From: Nitrospirota bacterium
Lineage (GTDB): Bacteria > Nitrospirota_A > Leptospirillia > Leptospirillales > Leptospirillaceae
DNA length: 5,933 nucleotides
Reading direction: 5' to 3'
NCBI GenBank assembly: GCA_027415455.1
Contig: DAIBSV010000114.1
Span: forward strand, 1 to 5,933
Positions within the stretch are counted from its first letter, which is position 1; each line of letters begins with the position of its first letter. A program made the translations under genes and the position numbers. The notes under the pieces were generated by a model. It saw only the letters and a list, made by a program, of their open reading frames with translations. It did not search any database and was not told the origin of the DNA. Below are positions 1 to 5,418 of the stretch, in pieces.

Positions 1-309
1 CGACCTTTGCCATGACTTTAAGCTCAAATTTCAGGAAAACATCCTGGGCCGGCTTTCCGGGCTCCGCAAACTCTGGAAGGGAAAAGGAGTCTCCTGGGGG
101 CGGGTGTCATCGGGGTTGAAGGACATTTTTCCTCAAGAGATCCAGTCTACCTTGTCGACCCGCACGGGAGAGAAGTTGCCAGAGGAATCGCCCGTACGGG
201 ATCGTCTGAGTGGAGGGATGGAATGCAGGGAGTCCTCGTCCATCGAAATGATCTCGTAGTGACTGCTCAAAACACCAGGGACGAAAGGGGGAGCGACGAT
301 GTCCTATAA
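1..309 (+). CDS. proB: Glutamate 5-kinase, C-terminal PUA-domain end (partial, upstream frame disturbed)
   Basis: ProB phosphorylates glutamate, the first step of proline synthesis; its C-terminal PUA domain is regulatory or accessory. In the frame ending with TAA at 307-309 the translation contains GAGVIGVEGHF, DPVYLVDPHGREVARGIAR and VLVHRNDLVV, which match the end of ProB (the usual pattern is GV..VEG.F, G..VARG, .VIHRDNLVV). The stop lies 11 bases inside proA, and proB-proA is a classic operon pair. The frame is open only from about position 22, with stops at 13-15 and 19-21. The stretch from 1 to 96, where the RK.W and G.L.VD.GA segments before the PUA domain should lie, shows only scattered resemblance spread over three frames and looks about 14 residues short. 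The gene is therefore cut by the window edge and probably also frameshifted, by sequencing error or decay. The identification of the last 70 residues is firm; the 5' part is not. Confidence 0.72.
287..293 (+). promoter_or_regulatory. Ribosome binding site of proA
   Basis: The purine run GGGGGAG ends 5 bases before the ATG at 299. It lies within the last codons of proB and supports that ATG as the proA start, giving an 11-base proB/proA overlap and probable translational coupling. Confidence 0.6.
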
Positions 310-1558
310 TGATGCGGAGCTTGATCCTGTTCTCAAAAAAACAAAGGGGGCTTCGCGCTCCTATGCGATATTGACCTCGGGGAAGAAAAACGAGGCCCTG
401 GAAAAAATTGCGCGGCAGCTTGAGACGATGCGGACTGACATTCTTAAGGCGAACCAGCAGGATTATGAAGAAGCACTCTCGAAGGGATTATCCCCTGCGA
501 TGTGCGACAGGTTGCTTCTTACGGGGGCCAGATTCGAGGGAATGGTCGGGGGGGTGCGGGGTGTTGCAGCCCTTGCCGATCCGGTGGGAACTTCGGTTTC
601 ACGCTGGGAAAATCCCGACGGTCTTGTCATCGAAAAGGTCCGTGTCCCGATCGGTCTGGTAGGAGTTGTCTACGAATCGCGCCCCAACGTGACCGTGGAG
701 GTCGCCTCTCTCTGTTTCAAGTCCGGAAACGGGGTCGTTCTTAAAGGGGGATCAGAGGCGATCCGAAGCAACACACTTCTCTCCCAGGCAATTTGGGAGG
801 GATTGGCCGAGGCTAACGTCAACCCTGACGGGATCGCTTTTCTTCCATGGACCGACAGGAAGGTGGTCCAGGATCTTGTTTCCAACACAACTCTTGATGT
901 AGTGATTCCACGGGGAGGAGCCTCCCTGATGGAAGCGGTGGTTTCACATGCCCGCGTTCCGGTTTTGCGCCATGACCAGGGAATATGTCACGTATACATC
1001 TCGGCCAGTGCTCCCTTCACCATGGCCAGGGACATAGCGATCAATGCCAAGATCAATCGTCCTTCCACCTGCAATGCGATGGAAACTCTCTTGGTTCACG
1101 AGGGGTTGGCCGACAGCTTTGTCCGCCCCCTTCTTAACATCCTCAGGGAAAAGGAAGTGACGGTTTTCGGATGTCCTCGTACCCGGCATCTCGATCCCTC
1201 AATTTCACCGGCCACTCCGGAGACCTACGCCACTGAATTTCTCTCCCTTTCGATGAACATTCGCCTCGTGGCGAATCTAGACGAGGCATTGGACCATATT
1301 GCCCGTTACGGGTCTGGACATACTGAATCCATTGTGACCTCTGACGTCTTTGATTCCGAACGCTTTCTTCGGGAGGTGGATGCCTCCTGCGTGATGGTCA
1401 ACGCCTCCACCCGTCTTCATGATGGGGGAGTGTTCGGACTGGGTGCCGAAGTGGGAATCAGCACCACACGGATCCATGCACGGGGAACGATGGGTCTGCC
1501 TGAGCTGACCACGACCAAGTACCTGGTTCATGGCCATGGACATCTTCGCGGCAACTGA
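299..1558 (+). CDS. proA: Gamma-glutamyl phosphate reductase (glutamate-5-semialdehyde dehydrogenase)
   Basis: ProA reduces gamma-glutamyl phosphate with NADPH to glutamate-5-semialdehyde, the second step of proline synthesis, in the cytoplasm. The 419-residue product is close to the usual length of about 417. Family signatures occur in order: VPIGLVGVVYESRPNVT (about 116-132), the cofactor-binding segment VVLKGGSEAIRSN (146-158), VIPRGGASL (202-210), RHDQGICHVY (224-233), the catalytic cysteine Cys258 in NRPSTCNAMET, YGSGHTESI (337-345), and the C-terminal GLGAEVGISTTRIHARGTMG block (380-399). No frame break or missing catalytic residue is seen. The ATG at 299 has a good ribosome binding site and overlaps the end of proB. 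At its own 3' end the gene overlaps nadD by 29 bases, so proB, proA and nadD are probably co-transcribed. Function and extent are clear. Confidence 0.97.
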   Translation: MSYNDAELDPVLKKTKGASRSYAILTSGKKNEALEKIARQLETMRTDILKANQQDYEEALSKGLSPAMCDRLLLTGARFEGMVGGVRGVAALADPVGTSVSRWENPDGLVIEKVRVPIGLVGVVYESRPNVTVEVASLCFKSGNGVVLKGGSEAIRSNTLLSQAIWEGLAEANVNPDGIAFLPWTDRKVVQDLVSNTTLDVVIPRGGASLMEAVVSHARVPVLRHDQGICHVYISASAPFTMARDIAINAKINRPSTCNAMETLLVHEGLADSFVRPLLNILREKEVTVFGCPRTRHLDPSISPATPETYATEFLSLSMNIRLVANLDEALDHIARYGSGHTESIVTSDVFDSERFLREVDASCVMVNASTRLHDGGVFGLGAEVGISTTRIHARGTMGLPELTTTKYLVHGHGHLRGN

Positions 1559-2271
1559 CAAAAAAAAACGCCCGACCCTTGCACTCTTCGGGGGGGCCTT
1601 CAATCCCGTTCACAGGGGGCATTTGGCTCTGGCGGAAGAGATTGAGGCGCGATTGGATCTTCAGGAAATTCTTTTCATTCCGACGGGACATCCACCGCAC
1701 AAGGATTCTCCGGAAATCTCCTGCGAGGAAAGAAAGATCATGCTTGATCTCGCCATTGGGGATCACCCCGGCTGGCGAACCTCCGATATCGAATGCCGCA
1801 TGAAAGGACCTTCATACACGGCGCGCACCATTTCGGCTCTTGCCATTGACCCGCCTCCATTCTTTCTTATGGGAGAGGATGCATTCGCTGATTTCTGGGG
1901 CTGGGGACATCCCGAAGTGATTGTCTCGGGATCTCACCTTGTCATCGTGACACGCCCGGGAACAAAAGAAGAGAGGACCATGGAGGCTTTTTTCACGACT
2001 CTGCGTGCCGCGGGGGGGCTTGATTCGTTTTCAGCAGGAGCGGCTGTCACCCGAGTTCGGAGGGGGGAGTTGGAAGAGTCAGTCTGGCCCCTTCCGAATT
2101 TTTGGAACAACACTGAGATTCCTTCGAATCAACGCTGTGGATGTGTCGTCGACGGATCTGAGAAAGGGCCTGTCCGGCGAGGATCGGGAGTATTGGGCCA
2201 ATCTCTTGCCTGATCCCGTGAAATCCTATATTGTGAAAAAAAGGAAATATCAGGGATTTCCGAAAAAATAA
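1530..2271 (+). CDS. nadD: Nicotinate-nucleotide adenylyltransferase, interrupted by a frame change
   Basis: NadD transfers AMP from ATP to nicotinate mononucleotide, giving deamido-NAD in NAD synthesis. The N-terminal part, in the frame starting at 1530, has the nucleotidyltransferase motif GGAFNPVHRGH (residues 21-31, HxGH type), FIPTGHPPHK, the GPSYTARTI segment and FFLMGEDAFADFWGW. Read straight on, this frame ends at 2213 with an unrelated tail. The expected C-terminus is in the +1 frame: INAVDVSSTDLRKGL (SSTxxR motif, 2146-2160), then LLPDPVKSYI and stop TAA at 2269-2271. The frame must change between about 2005 and 2125. Candidate sites are G7 at 2012-2018, G6 at 2062-2067 and T5 at 2099-2103. 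Losing one T from the last gives a smooth join, LPNFGTTLRFLRINAVDVSS. Because nadD is usually essential, an assembly or sequencing error is the likeliest cause. ATG 1530 or ATG 1536 could be the start; neither has a strong ribosome site, so coupling to proA is likely. Confidence 0.88.
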
Positions 2272-2293
2272 AGAGAGAAATCCCTGATTTTTT
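2249..2293 (+). terminator. Rho-independent terminator at the end of the proBA-nadD unit
   Basis: A perfect 11-base inverted repeat, ATCAGGGATTT (2249-2259) and AAATCCCTGAT (2278-2288), encloses an 18-base loop and is followed by a run of six T (2288-2293). The left arm is part of the last codons of nadD and the stop codon lies in the loop. An A-rich stretch on the left (2236-2247) could supply U residues for transcripts from the other strand, but no opposing gene is seen. Only four of the eleven pairs are GC, so it may be leaky and allow partial read-through into rsfS. Confidence 0.75.
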
Positions 2294-2370
2294 ACAACGC
2301 CTTAGGAGATGGACCCGATCCTGTTCGCGCAATCTTTTTTCATATTTTAAAAACAATTTTTAGTTGGGGC
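2294..2370 (+). other. Short AT-rich leader between the nadD terminator and rsfS
   Basis: This gap between the terminator and the rsfS ribosome site is AT-rich towards its 3' end. TATTTT at 2343-2348 could be a -10 element, but the matching -35 position (about 2320-2325) is poor. If the terminator works, a promoter for rsfS-lapB-comF should lie here; I cannot fix it from sequence alone. Confidence 0.3.
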
Positions 2371-2376
2371 AAGGAG
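2371..2376 (+). promoter_or_regulatory. Ribosome binding site that fixes the rsfS start
   Basis: AAGGAG lies 5 bases before a GTG codon at 2382-2384. This strong site favours the GTG over the in-frame TTG at 2364, which has no such sequence in front of it. Confidence 0.75.
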
Positions 2377-2381
2377 TTTTC

Positions 2382-2855
2382 GTGAGATTGTCGAACGAAC
2401 GAAAGATCGATATCAGGGAAGCTGAAGTTCTGGAAAAGGCCAGAAAGTTGGCGAAGGTTCTTGTGGATAAGAAAATTCGCGATGTCTGGGTTATTGATGT
2501 GAGAGGAGCCTGTTCCTATGCCGACTGCCTGATTCTGGGAGACGCGGAAAATGAACGGCATATGCAGGCGGCTCTTGAAGCACTGGACGAGGAGCTTTCG
2601 AGGCCTGGCTTCGGATTGTCTCCAGAACGGGGAAGCCGCTGGACGCTCCTCGACCTTGGAGAAATCGTTGTGGACCTTTTTTTGCCGGGGGTCCGTGGAA
2701 TCTATCGGCTTGAGGACCTTTATGCCGATGCGACCATCTTCGCTTTTGACGAGACCGGAAAGGAACGCAGGGTTCTGCCCGTCGAAAGGCTAACCCTGTA
2801 CGCCTCTTCCGGGGAGACAACGAATTCAGCTGGCAGGGAGTTTCATTCTCCATGA
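2382..2855 (+). CDS. rsfS: Ribosomal silencing factor RsfS (Iojap family)
   Basis: RsfS binds protein L14 (uL14) of the large ribosomal subunit and blocks joining with the small subunit when nutrients are scarce. With the GTG start at 2382 the product has 157 residues. The family core is visible: a leading helix AEVLEKARKLAKVLVDKKI, the strand DVWVIDVRG, the segment SYADCLILGDAENERHMQAALEA (equivalent to the usual S.tDyfVI.tg.SerhvqAia), RWTLLDLGEIVVDLFLPGVRGIYRLEDLYADA (usual W.llDygdvvvHvF....R.yY.LE.lW.dA), then a roughly 40-residue tail. The aspartate in SYADCLI is kept. nadD-rsfS is a common gene order. The stop overlaps the next start as ATGA (2852-2855), indicating translational coupling to the LapA-LapB fusion gene. 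Confidence 0.93.
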   Translation: MRLSNERKIDIREAEVLEKARKLAKVLVDKKIRDVWVIDVRGACSYADCLILGDAENERHMQAALEALDEELSRPGFGLSPERGSRWTLLDLGEIVVDLFLPGVRGIYRLEDLYADATIFAFDETGKERRVLPVERLTLYASSGETTNSAGREFHSP

Positions 2856-4258
2856 CGCGTCTTCTCCTTCTGGTCATGCTTCTTCTGGCTGTCGGGCTCG
2901 TCAAGCTGGCCGAATGGAACGACCAGAAAGTCTCCTTTCAGCTGTTTCCTCATAAGGTCCTTGTCCTTCCGCAGATCACCCTTCTTGTTCTCGCGTTTGC
3001 TTTTGGCGCTGGCCTTGTTTTTATGATCCATGGACTTTCGGATCTCGCCTCCTGGGTTGAAAATTTGCGGGAGGGCCGGGAGGAAAAAAGATCCGAGAAA
3101 GCCATGGCCCTTTGGAAACGGGCCTGGACCGAGATCAACCGTTCCCACCTTCCCCAGGCGATTTCGATACTCGAGCGTCTTGTGACGCTCTTCCCCGACC
3201 ACAAGGAGGCGCTTCTTCTTTACGGGGATCTCAAGCGTTCGTCAGGCGATTATGTCGGAGCAATACGGATTCACCGTCGGGCACGAGTTTTCGACGAGGA
3301 GGACGTTCGGCTGGTGTTGGCCCTTGCAAATGACTATGAAGGGGCGGGTCGGGTCGAGGATTCCATGGCCCTTTTGCGTGAATACTTCAAGAAAGAAGGG
3401 CGCAACCGGGAAGTCCTGGAATTCTTCCGCAGGCTTCTTGTCAAGAATGACCGATGGGAGGAGGCTCTTTCGGTCCAGACGGTTCTTGCACGTTCCTTTG
3501 AAAAGGGCGAGAGGCGGGACAGGGAAGTGTCGGTCCTTGTCGGAATCCGCTTCGAGGTCGGTTCACTCCTCCACCGCCAGGGGCAGACCGAGGGGGCCAG
3601 AAGGGCTTTTCGGGGAGCTCTCAAGATCGATCCATCCTTTACTCCGGCGCGAATAGGGCTGGCGGAGGCTCAGATCGCCGAGGGTCGCGAGAAGGAGGGG
3701 ATCGAAAATCTCTGGGAAGGATGGGAACGGACTGGTCAGACGTTGCATCTCGTCAGACTGGAGGAGTTCTACCTGGAGAAAGGAAACCCGGACTCCGTTC
3801 TCTCCCTCTATGAAAAGGCTCTCGGAAAAAAACCGGGTAATCCAGGGCTGCGTTTTCACCAGGCCCGAATCCAGAATCTTCTCGGCATGGAAGAGGAGGC
3901 CCTCTCCCTTCTCGAAGCCATGGAAGGAGATGCGTCCTGGGGGGGAGAATTCTACAGGCTGACGGGTGAGATTTATGAAAGAAGGCGTCAGATTGAGGCG
4001 GCGATTGATTCCTACAAACGAATCCTGACCTTGGATCCCTCCAGCGACCAGCCTTATGTTTGCAAGTCCTGCCGAACCTTCTACCCGGGATGGTCCGGCC
4101 GGTGTCCCGCCTGCCATCAATGGAACACGGTGATCCGTACCGACGGACTCCTTTTTTCAGAGGCAGCATCCCAGGAGGATGGTTTTCCGCTCCACCCCGC
4201 GGCTCCTGCCCTCAGGACGGCCTATCAGGAATATTTTTCGGGTCCAACCCCAACATGA
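2852..4258 (+). CDS. lapB: LapA-LapB fusion: membrane-anchored TPR protein with C-terminal rubredoxin-type zinc domain
   Basis: LapB (YciM) is an inner-membrane TPR protein that in E. coli works with LapA and FtsH to control turnover of LpxC and so lipopolysaccharide synthesis. This 468-residue product starts with two membrane helices (about 3-20 and 41-60) around a WNDQKVSFQLFP segment, the pattern of LapA (DUF1049), which in E. coli is a separate protein. A basic/acidic linker (66-85) follows, then about eight or nine TPR-like helical pairs (about 86-397; clearest at 234-263, 303-331 and 368-397). The C-terminus has four cysteines, C404-x2-C407-x10-C418-x2-C421, in YVCKSC...CPACHQWNTV, the same spacing as the LapB rubredoxin domain. 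A 40-residue tail without clear features ends it. The fold and LapB relation are well supported; the role in LpxC control is inferred from E. coli. It is coupled by ATGA overlaps to rsfS and comF. Confidence 0.88.
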   Translation: MTRLLLLVMLLLAVGLVKLAEWNDQKVSFQLFPHKVLVLPQITLLVLAFAFGAGLVFMIHGLSDLASWVENLREGREEKRSEKAMALWKRAWTEINRSHLPQAISILERLVTLFPDHKEALLLYGDLKRSSGDYVGAIRIHRRARVFDEEDVRLVLALANDYEGAGRVEDSMALLREYFKKEGRNREVLEFFRRLLVKNDRWEEALSVQTVLARSFEKGERRDREVSVLVGIRFEVGSLLHRQGQTEGARRAFRGALKIDPSFTPARIGLAEAQIAEGREKEGIENLWEGWERTGQTLHLVRLEEFYLEKGNPDSVLSLYEKALGKKPGNPGLRFHQARIQNLLGMEEEALSLLEAMEGDASWGGEFYRLTGEIYERRRQIEAAIDSYKRILTLDPSSDQPYVCKSCRTFYPGWSGRCPACHQWNTVIRTDGLLFSEAASQEDGFPLHPAAPALRTAYQEYFSGPTPT

Positions 4259-4971
4259 TTCCGGGGAGCGGGACGGGACTCTCCCTTTTCTCGCACCTAT
4301 TTTCCCGCTCCTGCCTGTCCTGCGGTGAGAAATCCCGCCATCGGGACCTCTGTCCGGATTGTGAAAACGATCCGATCTGGAGCTATCCTCCCCGGGAGAT
4401 GGTCCGGGGAGAACGCAGGGTCCGGATTGTTTACCTCGATGCCGGTCCGGTGGCCCGACTCTTCCGTCTGGCAAAAAACCGGGGAAATCGGAAGGCGATG
4501 GACATTCTTTTTGACCGCGCGCGACTCTCTGCCCTCGTTCCAGATAGCGCCAAGCTTCTTCTTCCGGTTCCACCGTCCAAAAGCCGACTTATTCGTCGGG
4601 ACCTTGCCATTCCCGATGCATTCGCCTTCCGTGTTCATCGTTTCGGGTCTGTTCCCGTTTCCTTTTCCGGACTCGTCCGCACCAAAGATTCTCCTCAGAA
4701 GGCCCGGAGTCGATCCGAGCGAAGAGAGTCCATTTTTTCTCCCAACTTTCAGCTGGTGCCCACTGCAATCGCCGATTGGCCGAAAGAAGGGGTCGTTCTC
4801 GTCGACGATCTGATGGTTACAGGATGGACACTGCGATCCATCGACAATATTCTGGCGAGGGAGGGGGTCGAAGTCATGCTTCACTTGGCACTCCTCTTTC
4901 GTGAGGAGTTGTCCCGGCCTTCCCGTATTACGCCTCTCCATTCCCCCTCTTCTTTACTTTCCTCATCGTAG
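4255..4971 (+). CDS. comF: ComF-family phosphoribosyltransferase-like protein
   Basis: ComF/GntX-type proteins combine a zinc finger with a type I phosphoribosyltransferase fold; ComF takes part in DNA uptake in competent bacteria, but many relatives have no assigned role. With ATG 4255 the product has 238 residues. The zinc finger is C20-x2-C23-x9-C33-x2-C36. A short segment near residue 76 (LFRLAKNRGNRKA) fits the usual K..g......L region, LLPVPPSK (102-109) fits the PVP.. segment, and RTKDSPQKARSRSERRESIF fits R...T..Q..Ls..eR..N. The PRPP loop is VVLVDDLMVTGWT (180-192), with the DD pair kept but T-W where most members have T-A. The RGFN loop after PVP is not recognisable. The start is chosen because ATGA overlaps the lapB stop; the frame is open further upstream but that part is lapB coding sequence in another frame. 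Confidence 0.87.
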   Translation: MIPGSGTGLSLFSHLFSRSCLSCGEKSRHRDLCPDCENDPIWSYPPREMVRGERRVRIVYLDAGPVARLFRLAKNRGNRKAMDILFDRARLSALVPDSAKLLLPVPPSKSRLIRRDLAIPDAFAFRVHRFGSVPVSFSGLVRTKDSPQKARSRSERRESIFSPNFQLVPTAIADWPKEGVVLVDDLMVTGWTLRSIDNILAREGVEVMLHLALLFREELSRPSRITPLHSPSSLLSSS

Positions 4972-5057
4972 TGGTAATTTAAAAACAGAGGTTTTAGAAA
5001 ATTTGCTTTTTGGATCAAATTTAAGATGCAGGACCAATCTGAAAAGGGGATACCTCG
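4972..5057. other. AT-rich gap after comF
   Basis: This stretch is much richer in A and T than comF or tnpB. It contains small AT-only inverted repeats (AAAAC/GTTTT at 4982-4995 and AAATTTG/CAAATTT at 4999-5022) but no GC-rich stem followed by a T run, so no convincing terminator. No tRNA or coding region is seen. It may hold a promoter for the following broken gene. Confidence 0.4.
5044..5049 (+). promoter_or_regulatory. Ribosome binding site of the mltG remnant
   Basis: AAGGGG lies 8 bases before the ATG at 5058 and supports that codon as a former true start. Confidence 0.5.
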
Positions 5058-5306
5058 ATGGATGGGGAAAGTCCTCTCAGTTGGAAAATGGTGTGTGGAC
5101 GAATTTGTTTTTTCCTTATCCTCGCTGGCCTCGTTCTAGTTATCGTGCTTCTAGCCCTTTTGACCCGCCATTATTTTCTCCCAGGTCCAACGGTTCAAAA
5201 TCCGAGATTTTTTCATTAAAGTGACGCTCCAATCTATGACCGTTCCTACTTAGGAAGGGATGGAGCCGTCTCAAAAAAGGTGCTATTCTCGCCATATATT
5301 CTTGGG
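5058..5306 (+). pseudogene. mltG: Broken 5' end of an MltG-like endolytic murein transglycosylase gene
   Basis: MltG (YceG-like) is a single-pass inner-membrane enzyme that cuts nascent peptidoglycan; intact members have about 330-400 residues. From ATG 5058 (good ribosome site) a 53-codon frame encodes a short cytoplasmic segment, a strong membrane helix (about residues 16-35, ICFFLILAGLVLVIVLLALL) and HYFLPGPTVQNPRFF, then stops at 5217-5219. Dropping one T from T6 (5208-5213) continues the reading as FIKVTLQSMTVPT, and a second shift near 5247 gives YLGRDGAVSKKVLFSPYILG. Together this resembles the start of MltG: membrane helix, PG.P, V.v.ip.G.tv..i...L...gvi.s...F. At least two frame breaks and a few missing residues are needed, and no catalytic domain follows before tnpB at 5419. 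A free-standing 53-residue membrane peptide is the alternative. The family call is moderate, the broken state fairly clear. Confidence 0.5.
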
Positions 5307-5418
5307 ATGAAGATGATTGTGTATGGAAATAAGGACGATTTATCTGAAAAGCGCCGTAAGACTCCTGACTTCAGGCCTGAGATATAAGGGCGTGCCTCGG
5401 TATATTAGAATGGGAGCC
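5307..5418 (+). other. Putative left-end region of the tnpB element
   Basis: Between the last recognisable mltG-like residues and the tnpB start there is no gene. The stretch contains a small palindrome cluster (5364-5380) and two possible -10 sequences, TATAAG (5383-5388) and TATATT (5401-5406), without good -35 partners. If the element inserted into mltG, its left boundary should lie here or slightly upstream, but IS200/IS605 elements make no target duplication or terminal inverted repeats, so I cannot place it. Confidence 0.35.
5364..5380 (+). repeat. Overlapping palindromes upstream of tnpB
   Basis: CCTGA (5364-5368) pairs with TCAGG (5371-5375), and TCAGG is itself the first half of the perfect palindrome TCAGGCCTGA (5371-5380). 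The three arms could fold in two exclusive ways. Subterminal hairpins are typical of IS200/IS605 ends, where the TnpA transposase recognises them, so this may be the left-end hairpin. The stem is short, so the assignment is tentative. Confidence 0.4.

Noticed and set aside
2..259. An open frame from the window edge overlapping the proB end in a second frame.
   Set aside because: It has no family resemblance, while the other frame has clear ProB C-terminal motifs and the expected overlap with proA.
2364..2381. TTG at 2364 as the rsfS start.
   Set aside because: The AAGGAG site at 2371-2376 sits 5 bases before GTG 2382 and would lie inside the gene if TTG were used.
4060..4254. Upstream ATG at 4060 as the comF start.
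   Set aside because: This stretch encodes the LapB zinc domain in the other frame, the extra 65 residues look random, and ATG 4255 forms an ATGA coupling with the lapB stop.
3334..4573. Several long minus-strand frames opposite lapB and comF.
   Set aside because: They lie opposite well-identified plus-strand genes, show no motifs, and are rich in Arg, Ser, Pro and Gly as expected for shadows.
4982..5022. Inverted repeats AAAAC/GTTTT and AAATTTG/CAAATTT as a comF terminator.
   Set aside because: The stems are short and almost all AT, and no T run follows.
4901..5224. A 107-codon frame over the comF end and the following gap.
   Set aside because: It overlaps comF in another frame and has low-complexity, family-free sequence; the mltG-like frame explains the region better.
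5247..5387. An open frame running from the mltG-like segment to a TAA at 5385-5387 as a separate small gene.
   Set aside because: It has no start with a ribosome site, its first part fits the mltG remnant, and the rest has no recognisable pattern.
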